DNA of 64,000 nt, taken from positions 46,724-110,723 of the forward strand of contig CAITYM010000030.1 of the NCBI GenBank assembly GCA_903896615.1. The letters run 5' to 3'. The translations under genes and the position numbers were made by a program. Under the pieces are notes generated by a model, which worked only from the letters and a program-made list of their open reading frames with translations, did no database searches and had not been told where the DNA came from. Numbering within the stretch: the first letter of the stretch is position 1; every line of letters starts with the position of its first letter. This DNA comes from an uncultured Burkholderiales bacterium (lineage in GTDB: Bacteria > Pseudomonadota > Gammaproteobacteria > Burkholderiales > Burkholderiaceae_C). This document shows, in pieces, positions 25,072 through 32,935 of this stretch.

Positions 25072-26049
25072 TTAAAGCTCCAGTACAACGTTACCCATAT
25101 AACGCCCTTCCTCAACTGCAAGATGTGACTGTGCAATGGCCGATAACGAAAAGGTCTGGGCCACTGTGTGTTTGAGAAGCCCTCTGTCTAACATCTGATT
25201 CAACTGGGTGAGCGTTTGTCGACGATCCTCAGCGGTCAAATCATAAATTAAAAAGAATTTGAACGTTACAGAATGAAACAGCAAAGGTCTAAAACTAATT
25301 GAAACATCGCCCGGATGGTTAGAACCGTAACAAGCAAAGACTCCGTGGGCTCTCAAGATACCTTGTGCGAGCCATTGACTTGAACTGGAGAAGTCCATAT
25401 CAATAATTGCATCAACACCTGCGCCGTTGGTCAATGCCTTAATGCGATCAGGGACAGATTCCTTTTTATAAAAAAGACATTCGCTCACGCCTACATTCTT
25501 AGCGTGTTGTGCTTTCTCCTCGCTACCGACCGTTCCAATCACTTTGGCACCAGCCAGCAAACACATTTGTGCAGCGTAGTGCCCCACGCTTGAGGCCGCT
25601 CCTGTAACCAAGACTGTTTTGCCCTTTATATCTCCGCAAAGGTTAACAGCCTGCAATGCAGTTAGCGCTGGTATACCCAAACACGCCCCTTCAGCAAATG
25701 AAGTTGAATCAGGCAAATGTGTCGCTTGATATTCATCAATGACGATAAATTCACTAGCTGTTCCGTGAGGTCTGCCCCACTGCCCATTCCATATCCAAAC
25801 ACGCTCGCCGATGCGTGATTGGTTAACACCTGGGCCCACTGCCTCTATTATTCCAGCGCCATCACTATGAGGAATAATAAATGGGGCGTTCAAGGGCCGA
25901 GTTAATCGAGACTTAACATCGGAGGGGTTAACCCCTGAAGTTTTAAGTTTTACCAACACTTGCCCGGGTCCTGGAGTTGGCGTACCGATCTCACCAACTA
26001 TCAGAGTATCCTTGGCAGGACCGTTTTGCGTATACCAAGCAGCTTTCAT
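25072..26049 (-). CDS. Zinc-free MDR-family NADPH:quinone reductase-like protein
   Basis: A 325-residue medium-chain dehydrogenase/reductase without the structural zinc cysteines, as in quinone reductases and enoyl reductases. A GroES-like N-terminal domain includes KTSGVNPSDVKSR. The nucleotide-binding fold starts at VLVTGAASSVGHYAAQ (near residue 144), with the GTVGSEEKAQHAK acidic strand end for NADPH. The start is ATG 26049, 10 bases after the stop of the cupin gene, so the two are probably co-transcribed. The substrate is unknown. Confidence 0.87.
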   Translation of the reverse strand: MKAAWYTQNGPAKDTLIVGEIGTPTPGPGQVLVKLKTSGVNPSDVKSRLTRPLNAPFIIPHSDGAGIIEAVGPGVNQSRIGERVWIWNGQWGRPHGTASEFIVIDEYQATHLPDSTSFAEGACLGIPALTALQAVNLCGDIKGKTVLVTGAASSVGHYAAQMCLLAGAKVIGTVGSEEKAQHAKNVGVSECLFYKKESVPDRIKALTNGAGVDAIIDMDFSSSSQWLAQGILRAHGVFACYGSNHPGDVSISFRPLLFHSVTFKFFLIYDLTAEDRRQTLTQLNQMLDRGLLKHTVAQTFSLSAIAQSHLAVEEGRYMGNVVLEL

Positions 26050-26059
26050 TGTTTCAATC

Positions 26060-26479
26060 TCAGTTAGGAATTAAAGTGGCAACAGGTTTGCCTTTCTCAA
26101 CAACATAGGTGGCCAATACCTTCGTCATTCCAGATCCTGTATTTATACCGTCGTGAATCACTCCAGGTGGAATAAAAAATACATCCCCCGCTTTAAGAAT
26201 GCGAGTGGGTTGTCCATCTACTCGCAATTCAAGTTGCCCCTCTAAGATATAGCCAATTTCCTCTCCTGGGTGAGTGTGGCGGCCTGCGGCTGCAGACTCA
26301 GGAAATTCAGCTCTAACCTGGACCACTACTTTCTCTGGAGTTGAGAGGTCATGTGTTTGAAGGGGAACTCTAACCAGTTTGGCTTGTTCGCCATGGGCAA
26401 GGGTTAGGGTTAGGGATCCTAAGATCAACAAACCAAAAGCGGTTTGTTTTAAAAAAGGTGTTTTTAGATTTTTGTACAT
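26060..26479 (-). CDS. Exported cupin-domain protein
   Basis: A 139-residue protein with an N-terminal signal peptide (basic MYKNLKTPFLKQ, then a hydrophobic stretch to about residue 30) and a single cupin domain. The metal-ligand motif is RHTHPGEEIGYILEGQLEL (the two His and the Glu), with the second motif FFIPPGVIHDG. Probably a periplasmic metal-binding cupin; the enzymatic role is unknown. Three 13-base tandem repeats lie just upstream of its start. It precedes the quinone-reductase-like gene. Confidence 0.85.
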   Translation of the reverse strand: MYKNLKTPFLKQTAFGLLILGSLTLTLAHGEQAKLVRVPLQTHDLSTPEKVVVQVRAEFPESAAAGRHTHPGEEIGYILEGQLELRVDGQPTRILKAGDVFFIPPGVIHDGINTGSGMTKVLATYVVEKGKPVATLIPN

Positions 26480-26540
26480 TCATTACTCCAGGATGATTTC
26501 AACAAAGAGTTACTTCTAATTGAATTTAACAGTCAATTCA

Positions 26541-26579
26541 CAAATTTAAGGTTCAAATTTAAGGTGCAAATTAAAGATG
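26541..26579. repeat. Three tandem 13-base repeats upstream of the cupin gene
   Basis: CAAATTTAAGGTT (26541), CAAATTTAAGGTG (26554) and CAAATTAAAGATG (26567) follow one another without gaps. Two further copies of TTTTGCTTCAAA start at 26586 and 26608, 22 bases apart. Regulatory iterons for the cupin gene or simple slippage products are both possible. Confidence 0.7.
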
Positions 26580-26634
26580 AAAATATTTTGCTTCAAAGCG
26601 GTAATGATTTTGCTTCAAATTAGAGCAACTTGCA

Positions 26635-27480
26635 CTAGCGTCTTACCCCAGGACTTTCAACAGTAATCTTTGGATCGGTGGAACGCCATGCCAAAAAAAG
26701 CTCTAAATCAAGAAGCTCTTTTGAGCCCAAGGGAAACATATATGCACGAACTCCACTTAAACAGGCCCTAAGCCGTCGGTGCAAGGAGCCCATGCGCTGC
26801 CACTCAAGGCGATAGGCTGGGTAAGCATTAATATGTCCTTGACTGATCGTCTCGCCTTGAAGTTTTCTACCCCAATTTTGTTCATGGCAATGCGTACAAG
26901 CCAAATTAATTTGACCCATACGTGTGTAATAAAGATCACGACCTCTTCGAAAATGAACAACATTGCTTTCATCGATTCGAGCACTCATTGGGAGTCCCCT
27001 TGAGGCGATTGCGACATAAGCCGTTATCCCAAGCATCTCATCGGATTCAAGGGGCAAAGGGGGTAAATGTTGATGCCGGGTTCGACAAAAATTGATTCGC
27101 CCCTCTAAGTTAATTAAATCCCCCGACTCTTTGTCAATTTGGGGGTACCTTGTGGAAACACCCTTCATAGATAGGTTGTTCTCGCCGTGACAACTTGCGC
27201 AACTCGGACTTTGACTTTTGCTTGAATTTGGAGTTTCGCTGGACTGCGCTCCTATTGCCTCATTTTTCCTCCATAAAGCTTCGCCTTGCATAACCCAAAG
27301 AAATGCAGGATTTAAATCATCGCTACGTTGCAAGGCACGGAGATCTTCACTAACAAATGTAGATCCAGAGCGAACCGCCTCGATTGGAACAACACGCTCA
27401 AAGTCCTGAGTAGTTGCATATGCGCTGAAGCTCTGCAGCAGCGTTAATATACATAGTAACTTTCCTGATAAATCTTTCAC
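26635..27480 (-). CDS. soxA: Diheme c-type cytochrome SoxA
   Basis: Sulfur-oxidation cytochrome which, with SoxX, attaches thiosulfate to the SoxY carrier in the periplasm. With the GTG start at 27480 it has 281 residues. A short signal sequence ends at SFSAYA, and there are two c-type heme motifs, CASCH (94-98) and CTHCH (195-199). Cys240 (RACLSG) is in the position of the heme-ligand cysteine persulfide of SoxA. I chose the GTG because it overlaps the soxZ stop as GTGA, giving translational coupling and a proper signal peptide. The ATG at 27534 would add an unlikely basic extension. It is the last gene of soxXYZA; soxB is absent. Confidence 0.92.
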   Translation of the reverse strand: MKDLSGKLLCILTLLQSFSAYATTQDFERVVPIEAVRSGSTFVSEDLRALQRSDDLNPAFLWVMQGEALWRKNEAIGAQSSETPNSSKSQSPSCASCHGENNLSMKGVSTRYPQIDKESGDLINLEGRINFCRTRHQHLPPLPLESDEMLGITAYVAIASRGLPMSARIDESNVVHFRRGRDLYYTRMGQINLACTHCHEQNWGRKLQGETISQGHINAYPAYRLEWQRMGSLHRRLRACLSGVRAYMFPLGSKELLDLELFLAWRSTDPKITVESPGVRR

Positions 27481-27794
27481 ATCACTTCCAGCATTTTTTC
27501 TGCCACCCCAACCGCTCCTAAATCGTCCTCCCAAACTAATTTAAGAAGTCCAGACTGAGTGGCCTTCATCCAAAACTGAAGAGCGGGATTGGCCGCTATT
27601 CCAGTACCTAAAGAAGCTTTAAATACTACAGTTTCTCCAAATGTAACTTGCAAATTTTTAATGACATTTTTAGCGATCAATGTACCCATCATGTCAAGAC
27701 GATATCCAGTCTCCATCGGGTGTTGAATCAAAATACGAACCTCAAAGGGTTCAGTGCTTTTGATATTTGTGGGAACAATAATTCTAGCGACCAT
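27477..27794 (-). CDS. soxZ: Thiosulfate oxidation carrier complex protein SoxZ
   Basis: Partner of SoxY in the periplasmic carrier complex. About 105 residues, matching the family length, with an immunoglobulin-like beta-sandwich pattern: ARIIVPTNIKSTEPFEVR.LIQHPMETGYR near the N-terminus, then KNLQVTFGETVVFKASLGTGIAANP. No signal peptide is seen, as expected because SoxZ is co-exported with SoxY. The start is ATG 27794, two bases after the soxY stop; the TTG at 27815 would overlap soxY. The 3' end overlaps soxA by four bases. Confidence 0.92.
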   Translation of the reverse strand: MVARIIVPTNIKSTEPFEVRILIQHPMETGYRLDMMGTLIAKNVIKNLQVTFGETVVFKASLGTGIAANPALQFWMKATQSGLLKLVWEDDLGAVGVAEKMLEVM

Positions 27795-27796
27795 GA

Positions 27797-28351
27797 TTAA
27801 GTTGCATCCAAACAAGCTGACTCAGTGACTTCAACTGGGACTGAAGTGGTGAACCATTCGCCCTTAGAGGTTAGCGCCAATGCATGTACGTTTTGTGAAC
27901 CATTCAAACGAACACGAGTAGAGATCTCTGCTCGATCATTTAGGGGCGATAGATCAAAGCGAGCAATAAATGGTCTAGGATTTCGATCGGACAGGATAAA
28001 AATACTTTTAACATAATCCTCACCCGACATTGGACTTTCAACGTAGATACGCAATGCCGCGGAATGTCCGTTATCTGCAAGTCTTGGAGTCTCTAAAACA
28101 ATATGGCTTTCCCTAGGATTAACACCACCCGTTATCTCTTTAAAAAGAGTTTTGAAAGGATCCTCTGCTGCCTGAGAAACGTTAGAAGATATACCCACTA
28201 AAACACCGAGTGTCCCCGCTACTTTATACGTCTCCAAATTGAATGGATTTATAAATAGATGCAAGGCACTCGATCCTAATCTACGCAGACTAGTGCGTTT
28301 AGATTTTATGGATTCAAAAGAGTCCTCTAAATAATTAGAATTGACTGTCAA
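27797..28351 (-). CDS. soxY: SoxY-like sulfur carrier with non-classical C-terminus
   Basis: Carrier subunit to which thiosulfate sulfur is bound through a C-terminal cysteine in the family. The 184 residues have a long basic N-terminus (SKRTSLRRLGSSAL) with a hydrophobic stretch consistent with a Tat- or Sec-type signal, ending near SNVSQAAEDPF. The SoxY domain follows, with KTLFKEITGGVNPRES, IYVESPMSGEDYVKSI and DLSPLNDRAEISTRVRL. The classical SoxY tail ends GGCGG; this one ends VTESACLDAT, leaving a single Cys180 five residues from the end. No frameshift that would restore GGCGG was seen. It is followed at 2 bases by soxZ. Confidence 0.87.
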   Translation of the reverse strand: MTVNSNYLEDSFESIKSKRTSLRRLGSSALHLFINPFNLETYKVAGTLGVLVGISSNVSQAAEDPFKTLFKEITGGVNPRESHIVLETPRLADNGHSAALRIYVESPMSGEDYVKSIFILSDRNPRPFIARFDLSPLNDRAEISTRVRLNGSQNVHALALTSKGEWFTTSVPVEVTESACLDAT

Positions 28352-28416
28352 TATTATTCCTATTGCATTTTAAAAAAGATTTTTCTTTAAATTAAAACTC
28401 AGAAGTAAATTTTGCC

Positions 28417-28935
28417 TCACCTTAAACCAGCTAAATAGGCAACGACATCTTCTATTTGCTGATCATTCAGTAGTGGTAGACCACTCCACTTAGGATCGAC
28501 ATTAACCAATCCCTCTGTCTTATAGTAACTTGGCATGATAGTCTGGGGATTGATAAGACTTGAATTTACAATTCTTAACCTCAACTGCGCAGTTGTTAGC
28601 CTTAAACCAACCCCATGTAATCGGGGTGCTAAATTACCGACCTGCCCCGAGTGCCCTGGAACTTCATGGCATAGAGTACATTGACCTTCTCGAGACTGGA
28701 CTATCTTCGCTCCATTATCTGCATTACCAGTCCGACCTCCAAGTGGGTTAAGTATTGATCCAGAGCTCACCATAAACTTAGATAATGTTCCAGATGCGGG
28801 ACGCTCTGGATTAGCAAAATTCAAGCTTTGTGCACTAGCGGTGGAAGCTGCAAAATCCAGATAACAAAATGCAATAAAGACTACTAGCGCCTGCACATTG
28901 AACTTAAACAAATACCGAACAAGAATACATAGCAT
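28417..28935 (-). CDS. soxX: Monoheme c-type cytochrome SoxX
   Basis: Smaller cytochrome of the SoxAX complex, carrying electrons from thiosulfate conjugation. The 172 residues have an N-terminal hydrophobic export signal (cleavage near ASTASAQS), one heme motif CTLCH (86-90), the GNLAPRLHGVG block and Met134 in MPSYY as distal ligand, ending with the LNDQQIEDVVAYLAGLR helix. It is the first gene of soxXYZA; a 65-base gap separates it from soxY. The ATG at 28935 has no strong ribosome site. A palindromic terminator lies upstream, isolating it from the molybdenum hydroxylase genes. Confidence 0.92.
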   Translation of the reverse strand: MLCILVRYLFKFNVQALVVFIAFCYLDFAASTASAQSLNFANPERPASGTLSKFMVSSGSILNPLGGRTGNADNGAKIVQSREGQCTLCHEVPGHSGQVGNLAPRLHGVGLRLTTAQLRLRIVNSSLINPQTIMPSYYKTEGLVNVDPKWSGLPLLNDQQIEDVVAYLAGLR

Positions 28936-28977
28936 TATTTATGCACTACCTTTTGACAAGCAAAACCTGACCCAGAT

Positions 28978-29010
28978 AAAACCCAATTTAATTAAATTAA
29001 ATTGGGTTTT
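28978..29010. terminator. 14-base-pair palindromic terminator between iorB-like gene and soxX
   Basis: AAAACCCAATTTAA (28978-28991) is exactly inverted as TTAAATTGGGTTTT (28997-29010) around a five-base loop. With flanking A and T runs it can terminate in either direction. On the minus strand it lies between the molybdenum hydroxylase large subunit and soxX, separating the two transcription units. Confidence 0.7.
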
Positions 29011-29175
29011 AATTCGTTCAAACTTACCAGTGCAAGTTAATCTGAAATCCTTAAATCCAAAATTAAATCCGAGACCAAAAGCAAGAAATAGTTAATAGTA
29101 GAACTTGCATATAACTAGATTTAGTTAAGGATTTAAGGTTCCTCACCACTCATTGAAGTTTAACTGCTGTCGCGT

Positions 29176-31413
29176 TTAGACTATCTTTAGGCCTGAATGC
29201 TTGAGTGGCACAGTTCTAATTGGCTTTCCTCTAGCTTTAAATATAGCGTTCAAAATAGCCGGCGCTACGACGCAAATAGTTGGCTCCCCAACTCCCCCCC
29301 AAAAATCAAAGGTTGGAGCAATCACGGTTTCAATGTGGGGCATCTGCCTTAAACGTGCGATCGGATAGGTATCAAAGTTGCCCTGCTCTACACGGCCATC
29401 CTTAATTGTGATCTCACTTTGTAAGGTATCTAAAGCGTAAGCAACAGATCCCTCAACTTGAGCCGCAATCATGCGTTGGTTAACTGCGTGTCCACAGTTT
29501 GTGGCGAGCACGAGTTTATGGATCGTCACTTCATTACCCTTAATACTCACCTCTGCGACAGCCGCAGTGTAACTACCGTAGCCCATGAACTGAGCAATTC
29601 CTCTGTGTCTTCCTGGGGCAGTTGGTTTGCCCCACCCGGCTTTATCTGCAACGGCATTCAAAATGCCCAGGTGCTTGGGATGATCTTTTAAGAGTGAGCG
29701 TCTAAATTCAAGTGAATCTCGACCCGAGGCATGCACAACCTCTTCCATAAAACACTCACTATACAGACCATTTTGATTGGTATTAACACCTCTCCAAGGT
29801 CCTACTGGCACATGTGAATTGCGCATCGCATACTCAATCTTCAGATTAGGAACGGTGTAGCCGTATTGAGCATCATCGGGCTCAGGCCAAAAACCTTGAA
29901 GTTGTCGGCGGTCCTTACCATCAATAATGTTGTGAGGTGCAGCGTAAGCATTTATTGAGTGTCCTGAGACACGAATATGCAAACCAACCAAATTACCTTT
30001 TTTATCAAGTCCAGCAGACATCTTGCAGTGACCCAAGGGTCTGTAAAAATCATGCGTGATGTCCTCTTCCCTAGTCCACAATAGTTTCACAGGCGTGCCT
30101 AGCATTTGCTTGCCCAACAATGCAGCTTGCCTTACATAGTCTTGAAAACCTCCTCGACGACCAAAACCTGTTCCTAAGGACATGTTGTAGACCTCGCATT
30201 TTGCAAGTTCAAGGCCTGTTGCTTTTGCCAACTCAGCTAATGATCCCTCCGCATTTTGCGATGGAACCCATACTTCAGCCTTGTCTGCGGTAATTAAGGC
30301 AGTGCAATTCATTGGCTCCATACATGCATGACTCACAAACGGCGTTACGTAAGTAGCTTCCACTTTTGTATACGCTGTTGCAATAGCTGCATCTGCATCG
30401 CCAACGTTGGTGTCCGCAAAAACATTTTGCTTTGATGTAAGTCCTTCATCCATATTGGCTCTGAGGGTCTCACTTGAGACTTTTGAATGAACGCCCTCAT
30501 CCCAAACTATAGGCAGGGCATTAAGAGCTTGTTTGGCGCGCCACCAATTGTCAGCAACCACTGCAACTGCGTTATCGTCCACTCGTAAAACAGCTTTTAC
30601 ACCTCGCATTGATTTAACGCTAGAGTCATCAAAACTTTTTAATTTGCCCTCAAAAACTGGACAAGCCTTGATTGCGGCGTAAACCATGCCTGGCAACTTT
30701 ACGTCAACCGCGTATTTGAGTCTTCCGTTAACCTTCAACGCTGTGTCTAAGCGCTTAAGGGGGTGGCCAGCAAGCTTCCAATCCTTGGGAGACTTTAACT
30801 TAATAGTCTTGATATCTGGCGCAGGCAATTTTGAAGCTTGATCCGCTACTTGCCCGTAAGAGAGCTGACGTCCAGTTGCGCCGTGCAAAATCACGCCCTT
30901 TGTTACGACGAGTTCTGTAGCGGGAACACCAAGTTGATTGGCTGCTGCTTGGACAAGCATTATCTTGGCCGCTGCCCCCCCTTGTCTTACATACTCATTA
31001 GACTCACGAATACCGCGACTTCCCCCGGTCGACATATTTTTCCAAATACGGTTTCGAGCCAAATTTTGACCCGCCGTAATTTGCTGGACACTGACCTTAG
31101 CCCAGTCACAATCGAGTTCTTCGGCAACCAATTGAGCCAAACCCGTGTGTGTACCCTGTCCCATCTCTGCGCGGACCACGCGAACAACGCATGACTCATC
31201 TGGCTTAATCAGTACCCATGCATTAATTTCTTGGGTCATTGCGGCTTGCGCTGTTTGCGCCAATGCCGGAACGTGAAACCCAACTGATAGGCCACCGCCA
31301 GCGGCAGCGGCGGCGCCCACTACGAAGGAGCGACGAGAGAGCTTCACAGTTGAGGTCTGCTCGGCTTCTTTTGTTTCTTGCTGAATAGCATGGGACTTTG
31401 TGATAGTTGTCAT
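29176..31413 (-). CDS. Molybdenum hydroxylase large subunit (IorB/xanthine dehydrogenase family), Tat-exported
   Basis: Molybdopterin-cytosine-dinucleotide-type large subunit of the isoquinoline 1-oxidoreductase (IorB) branch, which hydroxylates N-heterocycles, aldehydes or related compounds. The 745 residues start with a Tat signal (SRRSFVVGAAAAAGG, twin Arg at 27-28). Molybdopterin-binding blocks follow, such as GTGFGRRGGFQDY, and the active-site GGVGEPTICVVAPA has the catalytic Glu. A strong AAAGGGAGA ribosome site precedes the ATG, 13 bases after the Fe-S subunit. No FAD subunit is encoded, so electrons probably leave through a cytochrome. The substrate is unknown. Confidence 0.92.
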   Translation of the reverse strand: MTTITKSHAIQQETKEAEQTSTVKLSRRSFVVGAAAAAGGGLSVGFHVPALAQTAQAAMTQEINAWVLIKPDESCVVRVVRAEMGQGTHTGLAQLVAEELDCDWAKVSVQQITAGQNLARNRIWKNMSTGGSRGIRESNEYVRQGGAAAKIMLVQAAANQLGVPATELVVTKGVILHGATGRQLSYGQVADQASKLPAPDIKTIKLKSPKDWKLAGHPLKRLDTALKVNGRLKYAVDVKLPGMVYAAIKACPVFEGKLKSFDDSSVKSMRGVKAVLRVDDNAVAVVADNWWRAKQALNALPIVWDEGVHSKVSSETLRANMDEGLTSKQNVFADTNVGDADAAIATAYTKVEATYVTPFVSHACMEPMNCTALITADKAEVWVPSQNAEGSLAELAKATGLELAKCEVYNMSLGTGFGRRGGFQDYVRQAALLGKQMLGTPVKLLWTREEDITHDFYRPLGHCKMSAGLDKKGNLVGLHIRVSGHSINAYAAPHNIIDGKDRRQLQGFWPEPDDAQYGYTVPNLKIEYAMRNSHVPVGPWRGVNTNQNGLYSECFMEEVVHASGRDSLEFRRSLLKDHPKHLGILNAVADKAGWGKPTAPGRHRGIAQFMGYGSYTAAVAEVSIKGNEVTIHKLVLATNCGHAVNQRMIAAQVEGSVAYALDTLQSEITIKDGRVEQGNFDTYPIARLRQMPHIETVIAPTFDFWGGVGEPTICVVAPAILNAIFKARGKPIRTVPLKHSGLKIV

Positions 31414-31426
31414 TTTGTATCTCCCT

Positions 31427-31957
31427 TTAAGCGTTTGAGATCAATTCAGAGTCAACACTTTTAGAGTCAACACCGTCAGACAAATAATGAATAACCGATC
31501 CAATACCCTTTCCAGTTTCAGCGGCGTGGTGAATCGCAGCACGAATACGCTGATAGGTTCCGCAACGACAAATATTAGTCATGGCCTCATCAATATCTTT
31601 GTCAGTTGGCTTAGGAATTCTTTCTAACAAAGCAGACGCAGCCATAATTTGACCGGATTGGCAATATCCACACTGAGGAACATCAAGGTTCAACCAAGCC
31701 TCTTGAACTGGATGAGTTGAATCTGTTGAGAGCCCCTCAATGGTTACGATCTTTTGCCCCACGGCGGCAGAAACTGGATAAGAACATGAACGAACAGGCT
31801 GACCGTTAATGTGAACCGTACAAGCACCGCACTGCGCAATCCCACAACCAAATTTAGTACCCGTCATTCCCAAGCCATCTCGTAAAACCCAAAGCAAAGG
31901 CATTTCTGGCTCGACATCAATCAGTTGATCTTGCCCATTAATGTTTAATTGAATCAT
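31427..31957 (-). CDS. 2Fe-2S small subunit of molybdenum hydroxylase (IorA-like)
   Basis: A 176-residue small subunit with two 2Fe-2S domains: the plant-ferredoxin-type cluster (Cys38, 43, 46, 58 in [10 protein letters not shown]...RSC) and the four-helix domain cluster (Cys96, 99, 130, 132 in CGYCQSG and CRCGTYQ). It passes electrons from the molybdenum centre of the large subunit 13 bases downstream. It has no signal peptide, as expected for co-export with the Tat-bearing large subunit. The last ~25 residues are a variable tail. A second, separate pair lies at 37.2-39.9 kb. Confidence 0.93.
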   Translation of the reverse strand: MIQLNINGQDQLIDVEPEMPLLWVLRDGLGMTGTKFGCGIAQCGACTVHINGQPVRSCSYPVSAAVGQKIVTIEGLSTDSTHPVQEAWLNLDVPQCGYCQSGQIMAASALLERIPKPTDKDIDEAMTNICRCGTYQRIRAAIHHAAETGKGIGSVIHYLSDGVDSKSVDSELISNA

Positions 31958-32170
31958 TTTTGTTTAACCTCAATCAGAAAATCTTTAAAGAAAAATCGAA
32001 ATAATGTATCATCCAGTGTAAGTCCGGCAAATAACCTCAAAGCAGGAAGCGCCAATCAAACTATTGAAATGTTATTTGCAAACGCGTTCAAATCAACTTT
32101 GAAACCGCTACTTGGCTCGGCATCAAACAGGTGTAATTAAACCACTAAATTAACCTTAAGTATCTAGCTA

Positions 32171-32191
32171 AAACCCACTAGTAGTGGGTTT
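32171..32191 (-). terminator. Hairpin terminator downstream of yaeQ
   Basis: AAACCCACTA and its inverse TAGTGGGTTT are separated by a single base (32171-32191), giving a compact hairpin followed on the minus strand by TTTAGC. It lies 57 bases past the yaeQ stop, in the 291-base gap before the IorA-like gene. Confidence 0.55.
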
Positions 32192-32248
32192 AATTTGAAG
32201 AGGCCCTTAGCCTTCGCTTACAGCGGGGGTAACTTTGCAAAGCAAAGT

Positions 32249-32800
32249 CTACGAAAATCGACTTGATCTGAACTCTTCGACAGCAAAGCTCTCCTGCCCT
32301 TTGGTACAAGAGACGAGGAGCTCTCCCTCTTGTATGTTGACATGAAGTTGCATGCTGCGCTCCACCCAGGAACCTAGGGCCTTAGCTGATTGCTGGGGTA
32401 AACAGATAACCCTAACGTTTTTTGCCCGTTCTACCTTGCCTTGGATACCGCTCCACCACAACTTAGATGCCTGGCCTGAATAGGCGCAAATAACGACTTG
32501 CTCACTTTTGGAGGAAGCTTTCAATATTCGCTTTTCATCAGGCTGCCCAACTTCAATCCACAACTTGATTTGCCCAGTTAAATCCTTAATCCAAATATCA
32601 GGCTCGTCCACATCGGAGAGGCCTTTTGTGAATACCAAGTCTTCCTGTGCATAAAGGGCAAACAAGACCAGTCGGACCATCATTCTTTCTGTTGTTTCAG
32701 AGGGATGCTGGGCAACGGTTAAAGCGTGACTGTTGTAGTAATTCCTCTCTGTATCTGAGATGTGGAGGTCTACTTTATAAATCGTTGAGCGCAAGGCCAT
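32249..32800 (-). CDS. yaeQ: YaeQ family protein
   Basis: A 183-residue cytoplasmic protein of the YaeQ family, whose fold is related to PD-(D/E)XK nucleases. An early report linked it to haemolysin expression; its true role is unresolved. The N-terminus MALRSTIYKVDLHISD and the blocks HPSETTERMMVRLV, DEPDIWIKDLTGQIKLWIEVGQP and VICAYSG match the family over its full length. The candidate acidic core (EPD, then IEVGQPDEKR) is preserved. It is a single gene between the IorA-like gene and a Bug protein gene. Confidence 0.93.
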   Translation of the reverse strand: MALRSTIYKVDLHISDTERNYYNSHALTVAQHPSETTERMMVRLVLFALYAQEDLVFTKGLSDVDEPDIWIKDLTGQIKLWIEVGQPDEKRILKASSKSEQVVICAYSGQASKLWWSGIQGKVERAKNVRVICLPQQSAKALGSWVERSMQLHVNIQEGELLVSCTKGQESFAVEEFRSSRFS

Positions 32801-32880
32801 AAAAAAATGAGGTTGAATAAAAATACTTGGCCTGAGTCGGAAAGATCAGTCCCTGGTAATTATGGATACATAAAAGTAAA

Positions 32881-32906
32881 TGAGTGTAGATCATTGATCA
32901 CACTCA
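32881..32906 (-). terminator. Stem-loop after the Bug-protein gene
   Basis: TGAGTGT...GATC and GATCACACTCA (32881-32906) form an 11-pair stem with one bulge. On the minus strand it lies 30 bases past the stop and is followed by a T-rich stretch (TTTACTTTTATG), supporting termination of the gene to its right. Confidence 0.5.
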
Positions 32907-32935
32907 AAAAAAGGGCAAAATTTAAGTCAGATTGA

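Noticed and set aside
29049..29138. CCTTAAATCC and its inverse GGATTTAAGG separated by 70 bases upstream of soxX
   Set aside because: A 10-base match at this distance in AT-rich DNA can arise by chance, and no hairpin of use is formed; not called as a feature.
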